A model generated the notes under the pieces. That model saw only the letters and a list, made by a program, of their open reading frames with translations. It was not told where the DNA came from and searched no databases. From NCBI RefSeq assembly GCF_001189295.1, contig NZ_CP012159.1, forward strand, positions 1,116,001-1,180,000: 64,000 nt of DNA, written 5' to 3'. Positions 9,290 to 17,008 of the stretch are shown here, one piece after another. The position numbers were made by a program, and so were the translations under genes. This DNA comes from Chondromyces crocatus (GTDB lineage Bacteria; Myxococcota_A; Polyangia; Polyangiales; Polyangiaceae). Numbering within the stretch: position 1 is the first letter of the stretch; every line of letters begins with the position of its first letter.

Positions 9290-9785
9290 TTCCTGCAGGA
9301 GGGTGTGGAAGCTCCTGCAGGAGGGTGTGGAAGCTCCTGCAGGAGGGTGTCGAGGTTCCTGCAGGAGGGTCTCGAGGTTCCTGCAGGAGGGTGTGGAAGC
9401 TCCTGCAGGAGGGTCTCGGGGTTCCTGCAGGAGGGTCTCGGGGTTCCTGCAGGAGGGTGTGGAAGCTCCTGCAGGAGGGTCTCGGGGTTCCTGCAGGAGG
9501 GTCTCGGGGTTCCTGCAGGAGGGTCTCGGGGTTCCTGCAGGAGGGTGTGGAAGCTCCTGCAGGAGGGTGTCGAGGTTCCTGCAGGAGGGTGTCGGGGTTC
9601 CTGCAGGAGGGTCTCGGGGTTCCTGCAGGAGGGTGTCGGGGTTCCTGCAGGAGGGTCTCGGGGTTCCTGCAGGAGGGTGTGGAAGCTCCTGCAGGAAGGT
9701 GTCGAGGTTCCTGCAGGAGGGTCTCGGGGTTTCTGCAGGAAGGTCTCGGGGTTCCTGCAGGAGGGTGTCGAGGTTCCTGCAGCGG
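9290..9785. repeat. 22-bp tandem array with a palindromic core, about 22.5 units
   Basis: The core TTCCTGCAGGAG, or the fully palindromic CTCCTGCAGGAG, recurs every 22 bp from 9290 to 9774 with no insertion or deletion, giving 23 cores. The 10-bp spacer alternates among a few versions: GGTGTGGAAG, GGTCTCGGGG, GGTGTCGAGG, GGTGTCGGGG and one GGTCTCGAGG. The spacer ending in AAG is always followed by the CTCC core. The last core is broken (CCTGCAGCGG). As 22 is not a multiple of 3, reading frames cycle every 66 bp and no frame gains a stop. Confidence 0.95.
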
Positions 9786-10140
9786 AGGAAGGTCTGGAGG
9801 TGACGGCGGTGCGACCGTTTCGGAAGGCTGCAAGCCCTCACCTCATTCTACCTCGTCGACATCCTCGGGCCCCCGCGAGACCTTCGACACCCAATTCTTG
9901 TAGTTTCTGGCGAGCTTTCGCTCTGGCGCCAGCTCAGGCATCGACGTCTTCGCCACCTCTTCCGTCCTTCCTCAGGGACCAGGCACTCGTCGTCCTGAAC
10001 GCCAGTCGCTCCACACCGTCCAGCCCCCGAACATGTCATCGGAAGTGCCGCGTGGCCGTTCAGACCGAGGCGCTTTTCGAAGGCATTCACTCCCTTCGAC
10101 GCCGCGACCCACCCTGTGTCGCCAGCACTGGACGCTGCGT

Positions 10141-10218
10141 CCTTGCACGAGTCGCGTCGTGCGACTTGTGCAAGCTCGCGGCCTCCTTGCACGAGTCGTC
10201 AGTGCGACTCGTGCAAGG
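10141..10218. repeat. Two tandem hairpins sharing one arm sequence
   Basis: The second is perfect: CCTTGCACGAGTCG (10185-10198), loop TCAGTG, then CGACTCGTGCAAGG (10205-10218). The first (10141-10174) has the same left arm and a right arm with one mismatch (CGACTTGTGCAAG). The left arms begin 44 bp apart, twice the period of the upstream 22-bp array. No T-tract follows. They lie 130 bp upstream of the Hint gene and could be operators or RNA structures. Confidence 0.85.
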
Positions 10219-10348
10219 CCCTTGGCCACCATTCCTCTGGTTCGACGGGGATTCCATTGTCTCGCGAATGGCATGATTGGTGTTTGGAGACTGTCGAGAA
10301 ACTGCTCGCAACGCGACGTCTGTCCTGAACCTCTGACGCGGAGATGGC

Positions 10349-11440
10349 ATGAAACGAGGCTCCACGACGAAGGCTCTGGTGTGCTGCGCTGTGACCTGCG
10401 CGTCCCTCTCGATGTCGCCGGACGCTGCGCAAGCAGACACCTTGGTCATCCTCCATCAGCGCTGCTCCCACGATTCCCTCGACGCCGCGAAAGCGGAGCA
10501 GCGTGTCGAATGGGCACGAAAATGCGCGCTGACACGTAATACCAAGGGACCATCGAGCTGGATCCCCACCGAGATGTATGCCGCGAACGGCGTCGAGCTG
10601 AAGGAATACCGGGACGAGGGCCTCGTGGGCAGGCGCTACACCGGCGGAACGAGCCGCTACATCAACACCACCTTCCGGACCACGCTGTTCGACGAGCTCG
10701 GCGGCACGTCCCAGACCACGGATGCGCTGATGTTCTTCAAGTGGACCAAGGTGCCGGCCAAGAAGCGCGCGCGCCCGCTCTACCCCACCTTCGGCAGCAA
10801 CCCCAACGTCTCGCTCGGCAAGACGCTCAAGCCGAATGCGGGGCTGACGAATTGCAACCTCTATGATGACAAGGGGGTCGCGACCAGCACGTTCTATGTG
10901 AACGGTTACTGCGAATCGAGCTGCTACACGCCGGAGCAAGAGGTGCTGTTCCCCGACGGGTATCAGCGCATCGACGTCGCCGTCGACGCGCTGCGGCCGA
11001 CGATGATCACCCTGACGCCCGACGCCACGCTCGACGACCTCCAGTTCATGGAGAGCCCGGTGGACAGCTACACGGCGGAGCTGCGCGACACGGATCACGT
11101 GATCTTCGAGATCGTGGCGGAATCAGGGGGACGGCTCCGGCTCACGGATCAGCACCCGGTGATCCTGGGCGACGGCAAGCTGGTGCAAGCCCGCGCGCTG
11201 AAGGTCGGCGACACGCTCCTGCGCGAGGACGGCGCGCTCGACCCCATCACCTCGGTCGAGGTGCGCGATCACCATGGCAAGGTCTACAACCTCCGGCCGA
11301 AGACCACCGATCGGGTCTCCAATCTCCTGATCGCGCAGGGCTATGTGGTGGGCTCGTCGCGCTACCAGAATGACGACATCGGCTACGTCAACCGGACGAT
11401 CCTGACCGAGCACATCCCCGAAGCGCTGATCCCCGAATGA
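10349..11440 (+). CDS. Secreted Hint (hedgehog/intein) domain protein
   Basis: This 363-residue protein has a signal peptide (to about residue 29, ending DAAQA) and an N-terminal region of about 160 residues that I do not recognise. From Cys192 (CYTPEQEVLFPDG) a Hint domain begins. It shows the block-B TDQHPVI motif (Thr266, His269), ARALKVGDTLL and a C-terminal strand at NLLIAQGYVVGSS. Hint domains self-process by N-to-S acyl shift at the first Cys. The usual intein His-Asn end is absent, so cleavage without splicing is more likely. The start has a GGAG site 7 bp upstream. It overlaps the next gene by 4 bp (ATGA). Confidence 0.88.
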   Translation: MKRGSTTKALVCCAVTCASLSMSPDAAQADTLVILHQRCSHDSLDAAKAEQRVEWARKCALTRNTKGPSSWIPTEMYAANGVELKEYRDEGLVGRRYTGGTSRYINTTFRTTLFDELGGTSQTTDALMFFKWTKVPAKKRARPLYPTFGSNPNVSLGKTLKPNAGLTNCNLYDDKGVATSTFYVNGYCESSCYTPEQEVLFPDGYQRIDVAVDALRPTMITLTPDATLDDLQFMESPVDSYTAELRDTDHVIFEIVAESGGRLRLTDQHPVILGDGKLVQARALKVGDTLLREDGALDPITSVEVRDHHGKVYNLRPKTTDRVSNLLIAQGYVVGSSRYQNDDIGYVNRTILTEHIPEALIPE

Positions 11441-12348
11441 ACCGTCGTCGACGGATGGTTTTTCGGCAGAGGGTGAAGCGAATGCAACGTCGATCCGGGG
11501 TCGGAGTGGGGGTCGGAATCGCGCTGGGGGTCGTGACCCTCGCGCTGGCGTTCACGGCGCTTCCTCTGCGCTCCACGAGCACCGGGCCACCACGGCGCGC
11601 GATGCACGCCCGGCAGGTGACGGCGCACTCGATCGCGGCGGCGTCGCCAGGAAGGAGCGTGGGCCGGGAGCCGGGCGCAGCCGTCGGCGATGGCCATGTG
11701 GCGCTGTCGCCGGAGAGGTCGCCTCCGAGGGCGCGGGGTGCGCCGGACGCGGGGGACGTCGAGCCGCAAGACGACGCGGGGCAGAGCGTGCTCCGGTCGG
11801 TGCTGGAGGGCGACACGCTGCTGTCCCGGTACTGGGCGCTGCGCAACCAGCCGCTCCATCGTCGAGAGCAGCGCGCAGGCTACCTGGCGCTGCTCTCGGA
11901 TCCAGCGATGCACGAGAAGGTCCGACACGAGCTGCTTCACCCGAACGAGGCGTGGCAGGACGCGAGGCGCAACCTCCAGCAGCTCATGGAGGTGGACTAC
12001 CTCGCCGACGCGCTCTCGTGGCCCGACAACCCACGGCGCGAGGCGCTGCTGGATCTGCTGGCCACCACGATCGGCGCGGACAACTTCACGCGAGGCGCCG
12101 ATCTGGACCAGCGGCGCACGAAGGCGACGGTGAAGATGGAACTCTACGCGCTCCTGTTCGCGCTGGATCCAGCGCGGGCCCACGCCGTCGTCGAGGCTGC
12201 GCGGGGGACCCGGCTGGAGGGGCTGCTCCAGTTCATCGCCGAGGAGGTGCGTCGGCGCGAGCGGGTGCAGGTCGCCATGGAGCGAAGGCCTGGCGTCTTT
12301 GCTGGCGGGGCCGACGACGAGAGAGACGTTGCGGTGCGTGCGCGATGA
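11437..12348 (+). CDS. Membrane-anchored helical protein coupled to the Hint gene
   Basis: The start ATG overlaps the stop of the Hint gene, implying translational coupling. The 303-residue product has a basic N-terminus, one membrane segment (about 21-43: GVGVGVGIALGVVTLALAF), a disordered Arg/Pro/Ala-rich stretch to about 110, and then a helical domain (about 118-285: SVLRSVLEGDTLLSRYWALR, LADALSWPDNPRREALLDLL) that looks like a stack of HEAT-type helices. I recognise no family. It is probably anchored with the helical part outside the cytoplasm, where it could meet the secreted Hint protein. Confidence 0.8.
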   Translation: MNRRRRMVFRQRVKRMQRRSGVGVGVGIALGVVTLALAFTALPLRSTSTGPPRRAMHARQVTAHSIAAASPGRSVGREPGAAVGDGHVALSPERSPPRARGAPDAGDVEPQDDAGQSVLRSVLEGDTLLSRYWALRNQPLHRREQRAGYLALLSDPAMHEKVRHELLHPNEAWQDARRNLQQLMEVDYLADALSWPDNPRREALLDLLATTIGADNFTRGADLDQRRTKATVKMELYALLFALDPARAHAVVEAARGTRLEGLLQFIAEEVRRRERVQVAMERRPGVFAGGADDERDVAVRAR

Positions 12349-12437
12349 GCACGCGAGGTGGAGGCATGCGGCGCGGTCATCCCATGGGGGAAGGTGATCG
12401 TCCGGTGTCGATGACGTGGGCGTCGAGGGGGACATCG

Positions 12438-13859
12438 ATGAGGTTGGAGTGCACGGTGGTGGGCCTGGATGCGGTGGAGGGCCGCGGCCAGGGCGGGGGA
12501 GCGCGCACGCTGGGCGGGCTGCTGATGGTGGCGGCCTGGCTGCTCGTCGGGTGTGGCGAGACGAGCGAGGATCGGCTCCGAGAAGGCGCGTCGAGCCTGG
12601 CCGGTGGTGCGGGCCATGGGGGGCGTGGGGGCGCCGGAGGGAGCGAGGTCGGAGGCCTCCCCTGTGACGCCTGGCAAGGCGACCTGCTCACCGGAACCGT
12701 GCAGAGCGACGAGCTGATGGCCATCGTGGCCGACCCGCGCGGTGGCTTGCTCGTCGCGGGCTACGAGGCAGGCATCACCGGGACGACGAACATCCAGCCG
12801 AGCGGCGACGCGCGGGGCATCGTCCGTAAGGTCGCATCGGATGGAAGCCTGGTCTGGGAGCACCGGATCGACACGCCGGGCACGGAGACGGTGGAAGACC
12901 TCGCCGTGAGCGACGACGGGGCGTCGATCTACGCGCTCGGCCGCACGAGCGGCGCGCTCGCCGGCGCGAACCAGGGGAAGTTCGATCTGTTCGTGCGAAC
13001 GCTCGACGGGGGCGGCGCGGCACTGCATACGCTTCAACTCGGTAATGAACGGCCACAGCACCCCCGGAAGTTGAGCCTGGATCCTGCCGGAGGGCTCGTC
13101 GTGGCGGGCTATGACGACATCTACGTTCCCACGAACTACGTCGCCGCGTGGCAGGATCCGTTCGTTCTCCGGCTGTCTCCTGCGGTGGGCGGAGGCAACG
13201 CGCAGGCGCTGCGCCTGGACTGGTGGCACCAGGACGACACGTCCGAGAGCGACGTGTTGCTGGGTCTGGGCGTGGACGTGAAGGGGGACATCTTCGTCTC
13301 CGGCAGCGACGGGGCAGGCGGGGAGTCCTGGGCCAACCTCCGCAAGCTGGCACCTGACGGCACGCTGCGCTGGGTCCACCAGTTTTCCTCCGGGATGTAT
13401 GACGCTGCGACCTCGGTCGCCGTGTCGCCCGGGGGGGATCTCTTCGTCGCGGGGGCGACGTTCCGGAAGCTCGGCGCGGCGCAGTTCGGTCAGCAAGACG
13501 TGTTCGTCGTCCGGGTGGACGCGGAGACGGGCGTGGCGCAGTGGATCACGCAGGCCGGCTGGGAGACCTCCGACTACCCGATGGCGATGACCTTCGACGC
13601 GCACCAGAACCTCTACATCGCCGGGACCAGCACCTCCCTGGATGGCATGGACGCTGGGGTGTTCGCGATGAAGCTGAGCCCTTCGGGCGAACTCGTGGGC
13701 ACGTGGCGGCGCGATTCGCCCGCCTTCGAGGAGGTGTTCGGCGCGGCGGTCGACACGTGCGGGCGGCTGTTCGTGGTGGGCTACACGGAGGGGGAGCTGA
13801 TCCCGGGCAAGCTCCCCTCGGGCGAGCGGGATGGTTTCGTCATGCTGACCGACCTGTAG
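12438..13859 (+). CDS. SBBP-type beta-propeller lipoprotein
   Basis: This 473-residue protein has a lipobox (AAWLLVGC), a Gly-rich tether and then repeats of the form 'DPRGGLLVAGYEAG', 'SPGGDLFVAGATF', 'DAHQNLYIAGTST', 'DTCGRLFVVGYTEG'. Each ends in a short strand and is followed by a 'vrKla.dGsl.W' strand, the pattern of SBBP propeller repeats common in myxobacterial surface proteins. The ATG at 12438 follows a GAGGGGG ribosome site. It probably acts at the cell surface; ligand unknown. It is convergent with another propeller lipoprotein. Confidence 0.88.
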   Translation: MRLECTVVGLDAVEGRGQGGGARTLGGLLMVAAWLLVGCGETSEDRLREGASSLAGGAGHGGRGGAGGSEVGGLPCDAWQGDLLTGTVQSDELMAIVADPRGGLLVAGYEAGITGTTNIQPSGDARGIVRKVASDGSLVWEHRIDTPGTETVEDLAVSDDGASIYALGRTSGALAGANQGKFDLFVRTLDGGGAALHTLQLGNERPQHPRKLSLDPAGGLVVAGYDDIYVPTNYVAAWQDPFVLRLSPAVGGGNAQALRLDWWHQDDTSESDVLLGLGVDVKGDIFVSGSDGAGGESWANLRKLAPDGTLRWVHQFSSGMYDAATSVAVSPGGDLFVAGATFRKLGAAQFGQQDVFVVRVDAETGVAQWITQAGWETSDYPMAMTFDAHQNLYIAGTSTSLDGMDAGVFAMKLSPSGELVGTWRRDSPAFEEVFGAAVDTCGRLFVVGYTEGELIPGKLPSGERDGFVMLTDL

Positions 13860-13924
13860 CCGAAGCGTCCTGCACGCGGTCGGTCGCGCTGCGAAGCCAG
13901 CAGGGGTAGCGACCATCGGGAGCG

Positions 13925-13944
13925 CAGGGGCCGACAGGCCCCTG
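13925..13944. terminator. Hairpin between convergent genes
   Basis: A perfect 8-bp inverted repeat, CAGGGGCC, loop GACA, GGCCCCTG, sits between two convergent stop codons. There is no T-tract; it is a plausible bidirectional terminator. Confidence 0.55.
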
Positions 13945-13961
13945 ATCCAGGGTACGCAGTA

Positions 13962-15215
13962 CTAGCGGGGGACGCGCTGGAGGGTTCCGTCGTCGAGGTT
14001 GCTCCAGTAGACGTGGGTCGCGTCCAGGGCCATTCCGGCGGGGCGCGCTTGACCCGAGGCGAGCACCAGGGGGACGCCGCCATCGGTGGCGATGCGCTGC
14101 ACGGTGCCGGCGGCGTCGGTCCAGTAGAGGTGGCCCTCCGCGAGGGCGAGGTGTTGAGGCAGGCCCGCGGTGGTGGTGAGCCTCATGGGGGCGCCGCCGG
14201 CGAGCGCGTCGCGCGCGATCACACCGTCGTCGCTGGCCCAGTAGACATGGTGCGTGTCGAGGACGAGGGCGCGGGGGGCGGACAGACCGGTGGCGATGGG
14301 GATTGCGGTGCCCCCCGTGAGCGGCGCCCGCAGGACCGCGCCCGCGCCCAGGTTGACCCAGTAGACATGGGTCGCATTCACCGCGAGACGAAAGGGGCCC
14401 TGCTGCCCTGATGCCACCGGCTGCGGTGTGCCTCCACCGAGGGGGGCGCGGAGCACCTTGCCCGTGTCGTGCGTGGTCCAGTATGCGAAGCCACCACCGA
14501 GGACGAGATCGTAAGCGGCGGGCTGGTTCGAGGCCAAGGTGGTCGTCCCGCTGGAGAGGCGGTCGAAGCGGACGATTCTGCCGGTGTCTTCTTCGCTCCA
14601 GTACAGCGCATCTGTGTCCGCGCAGAGCGCATGCGGGCGTGCGGCGCTGGCGACGTCGGTCCTCTCGCCGCCGTGGGCCGGAATCGACACGACGCGCCCC
14701 GCGTGAGGCTCGGTCCAGAAGAGGGTACCGTCGCTCACCGCGAGTGCGAAGACGCTCGGCAGGCCCGTGGCGAGGATCTCGGGCGCGCACTGGCCACGGG
14801 CGCAGGCCTGACCGGCGCAGTCATGATGGCAAGCGCCGCAATGGCGGGCATCGCTGTCGAGGTCGATGCATTCACCATCGCACGCCGTATGCCCCTGGGC
14901 GCAGACGCACGTGGCGTCCGAGCAGACCGCCGTCGCGGCGCACGGTTGCTGGCAGCCCCCGCAATGGTCGGGATCGTTCTGTAAATCGATGCAGGTGCCG
15001 TCACAGTCGAAAGTCCATGGCGGGCAAGGATCGTCGCCGTCCGGCGCTGGCGTTTCCGGTGGGCGTGCGTCGCTGGACGTCTTCGACGAGATGGAGAAAT
15101 CGTCGAGGCCGGTGAGCGCTTCGCAGCCTGTCGTGACGAGGGCGAGGCCCACGCCAGCCATCGTGCAGCGCGCCCGGGAGAGGAAGCGGTGGCGAGCGAT
15201 CAAGAGCACCTCCAT
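13962..15215 (-). CDS. Lipoprotein with Cys-rich modules and YWTD-like propeller
   Basis: This 417-residue lipoprotein has a lipobox (LALVTTGC). It carries two or three short disulfide-rich modules (CDGTCIDLQNDPDHCGGC; ACDGECIDLDSDARHCGAC) typical of myxobacterial surface lipoproteins. From about residue 145 there are some seven 40-residue repeats with a YWTD-like signature (LFWTEPHAGRVVSIP, LYWSEEDTGRIVRFD, AYWTTHDTGKVLRAP, VYWSNLDDGTLQRVP), predicting a propeller. The start is placed at ATG 15215 because of the signal sequence. Likely a surface adhesion or binding protein. Confidence 0.87.
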   Translation of the reverse strand: MEVLLIARHRFLSRARCTMAGVGLALVTTGCEALTGLDDFSISSKTSSDARPPETPAPDGDDPCPPWTFDCDGTCIDLQNDPDHCGGCQQPCAATAVCSDATCVCAQGHTACDGECIDLDSDARHCGACHHDCAGQACARGQCAPEILATGLPSVFALAVSDGTLFWTEPHAGRVVSIPAHGGERTDVASAARPHALCADTDALYWSEEDTGRIVRFDRLSSGTTTLASNQPAAYDLVLGGGFAYWTTHDTGKVLRAPLGGGTPQPVASGQQGPFRLAVNATHVYWVNLGAGAVLRAPLTGGTAIPIATGLSAPRALVLDTHHVYWASDDGVIARDALAGGAPMRLTTTAGLPQHLALAEGHLYWTDAAGTVQRIATDGGVPLVLASGQARPAGMALDATHVYWSNLDDGTLQRVPR

Positions 15216-15751
15216 GGCCAGCGACGCGCGAGGCCCTGGTCGCTGACGAGGACGACGTGGGGCCAGGCGCGGGGGACGAGGCGATTGGTAGAAGCAACCC
15301 GCGCGCCACAATGCGGTACGAGCCGCTCGTCAGAGACTTCCCGACGCGGTGGGTGACGCGTGACATGGTAGCATGCTGACTCGGTGGGGGAGGGATGCGG
15401 CATGCGGAGGCGGGGGCAGTGCGCGCCGTGGCGAGGCGCTTCGTGCGCGGTCCATGGCATTTCATGCGCGATCCTGGGTGCCCTTGGCGTGCGCCATCGG
15501 CTGAGCGCGAGGGCGTCTCGTCGCACCATCGTGCGGCGCGGGCGCAGGTCTCCGCTCAACCTCGGTCGGAGAGCGCGCCGTCGCGTCGACGCCAGCGCGT
15601 CCAGTACGACCGTGGCAGATGACCCGGCGACCGCGCGTCCACGGACGATGGCTCCGGGGCGCTCGGCGAGGCAGACCTTCCGCCAGGAACGCGCGCGACG
15701 ACGCGGCGAACACGCGCGACGACGCGGCGCCGTGCAGGCGGGGAGGCGAGG
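15216..15751. other. 536-bp interval without a recognised gene
   Basis: Frames are open because of high GC, but none shows a convincing protein or a good ribosome site. Around 15688-15728 a GCGCGACGACGCGGCG motif is directly repeated. The interval must hold the promoters of the propeller lipoprotein (minus) and of the sigma-54 activator (plus). I did not find a clear -24/-12 element. Confidence 0.5.
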
Positions 15752-16900
15752 GTGAGCCGACGCATCGGCGGCCCGAGGTCCGTGGAGCACGCGGAGGTCG
15801 AGCTCCGGGAGAGCGATGGCACGCCGCCCTGGTCCAGCGAGCTACCCGTCTCGGTGAATGTCTTGCTCTTGCACTGGCAGGCCGGGGGGCAGGAGGCGAT
15901 CCCTTCGTCGGGCAGGCGGCCGAAGGTGGCCACCCCCATCGTTGCCTCACCGCAGATGCGTCAGCTCTACGAGCGCGTGGGGCGGGTGGCTCGCGGGGCG
16001 ATCAGCGTGCTTCTCCTCGGTGAGACGGGCGTCGGCAAAGAGGTGATGGCGCAGGCGCTGCACGCACGCTCGCCGCGCGCCGGTAAGCCCTTCTTGCCGA
16101 TCAGCTGCGCCGAGCTGGCGGAGTCGCTGCTGGAGAGCGAGCTGTTCGGGCACGAGGCGGGGTCGTTCTCGGGGGCGACGCGGGCCAAGCCGGGACTCAT
16201 CGAGATGGCGGACGGAGGCACGGTGTTTCTCGACGAGGTGGGGGAGCTGCACCCGAGCATTCAGGTGAAGCTCTTGCGCGTGCTCGAAGAGCAGCGGGTG
16301 CGGCGCGTCGGCGGGGTGCGGCCGCGGGACATCGACGTGCGCTTCATCGCCGCGACGAACCGTGATCTCGCGGCGGGCGTGAAGCAGGGGGCGTTCCGAC
16401 AGGATCTGTTCTTCCGGTTGAACGGGGTGTCGCTGACGATCCCGCCGCTGCGGGAGCGCGTGGAGGAGATCCCGCTCCTCGCGCAGCAGTTCTGCGCGCA
16501 GTGTGCAGAGCAGCTGGGGATCTCGCCGGCGCCGGAGCTGTCGCCCCAGGCGCTCTCCGTGCTGATGGAGCACGACTGGCCAGGGAACGTGCGTGAGCTG
16601 CGCAATGTCGTCGAGCGCGCGATCATGCTCAGCTCGGGACCCTCCCTCCAGCCGGAGCACCTGGACCTCTTTCGCGAGGACGACGGACCGCTGTCAGGGG
16701 GCAGAGCGCGTGAACTCCCGAAGCCAGACGGCGACGACGAGGAGGGAAAGCGCGCAGCCATTCTCCAGGTGCTCACCGACTGTGCGTTCAACCAGACGAA
16801 GGCGGCGAAGCGGCTCGGGATGTCACGCCGGACGCTGATCCATCGAATCGAGGAGTACGGGTTCGCGCGACCGAAGAAGCCGGAGGGCGGGAGGCCCTGA
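15752..16900 (+). CDS. Sigma-54-dependent transcriptional activator with altered GAFTGA loop
   Basis: This 382-residue activator has an AAA+ domain (about 70-300) with Walker A GETGVGKE, Walker B GGTVFLDEVGEL and the arginine-finger segment FRQDLFFRLNG, and a C-terminal Fis-type helix-turn-helix (FNQTKAAKRLGMSRRTLIHR). The sigma-54 contact loop reads GSFSGA rather than GAFTGA. The N-terminus is only about 70 residues, with no receiver or intact FHA domain; a short VSVNVLLLHW strand resembles the start of the FHA domain found in related myxobacterial activators. The start is GTG 15752 after GGGAGGCGAGG. Targets unknown. Confidence 0.88.
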   Translation: MSRRIGGPRSVEHAEVELRESDGTPPWSSELPVSVNVLLLHWQAGGQEAIPSSGRRPKVATPIVASPQMRQLYERVGRVARGAISVLLLGETGVGKEVMAQALHARSPRAGKPFLPISCAELAESLLESELFGHEAGSFSGATRAKPGLIEMADGGTVFLDEVGELHPSIQVKLLRVLEEQRVRRVGGVRPRDIDVRFIAATNRDLAAGVKQGAFRQDLFFRLNGVSLTIPPLRERVEEIPLLAQQFCAQCAEQLGISPAPELSPQALSVLMEHDWPGNVRELRNVVERAIMLSSGPSLQPEHLDLFREDDGPLSGGRARELPKPDGDDEEGKRAAILQVLTDCAFNQTKAAKRLGMSRRTLIHRIEEYGFARPKKPEGGRP

Positions 16901-17008
16901 GCTGGGGCGTCGGACGCTTGCTCGCCGTGAAGGCCGGTTCTAGCCTGCCGATGCTGCCTCGTCGCATGACCTCGCAGCCTTTCGTCGACGCGGGGGCATG
17001 GAGGTCTC

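Larger units (their letters stand above)
8842..10348. other. 1.5-kb gene-poor interval with repeats
   Basis: I find no convincing gene here. Several frames stay open, but they are carried by the 22-bp tandem array (9290-9785) and encode only periodic Gly/Arg/Cys/Leu or Pro/Thr-rich peptides. 8842-9289 shows no recognisable feature. 9786-10140 shows nothing clear. Two hairpins lie at 10141-10218, and the last 130 bp must contain the promoter of the Hint gene. Confidence 0.7.

Noticed and set aside
9290-9785. CRISPR array
   Set aside because: The units are 22 bp in direct tandem with a near-constant 10-bp spacer; there are no unique spacers of 25-40 bp and no cas genes.
10225-10270. tRNA gene
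   Set aside because: A GGTTCGA-like stretch near 10238 prompted a check, but no cloverleaf or acceptor pairing can be drawn; no tRNA or rRNA was found anywhere in the window.
8997-10276. Repeat-encoded protein genes over the 22-bp array, on both strands
   Set aside because: Frames are open because the repeat has no stop in them. The peptides are simple 22-residue cycles with no start context, signal or family, and overlap each other in several frames.
10349-11440. Full splicing intein in the Hint protein
   Set aside because: The domain runs nearly to the C-terminus, there is no C-terminal His-Asn before an extein nucleophile, and no DNA-cut domain is present.
15384-15755. 123-residue Arg-rich open frame before the sigma-54 activator
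   Set aside because: No ribosome site, Arg/Ala-rich composition typical of shadow frames; it only touches the real GTG start at its stop.
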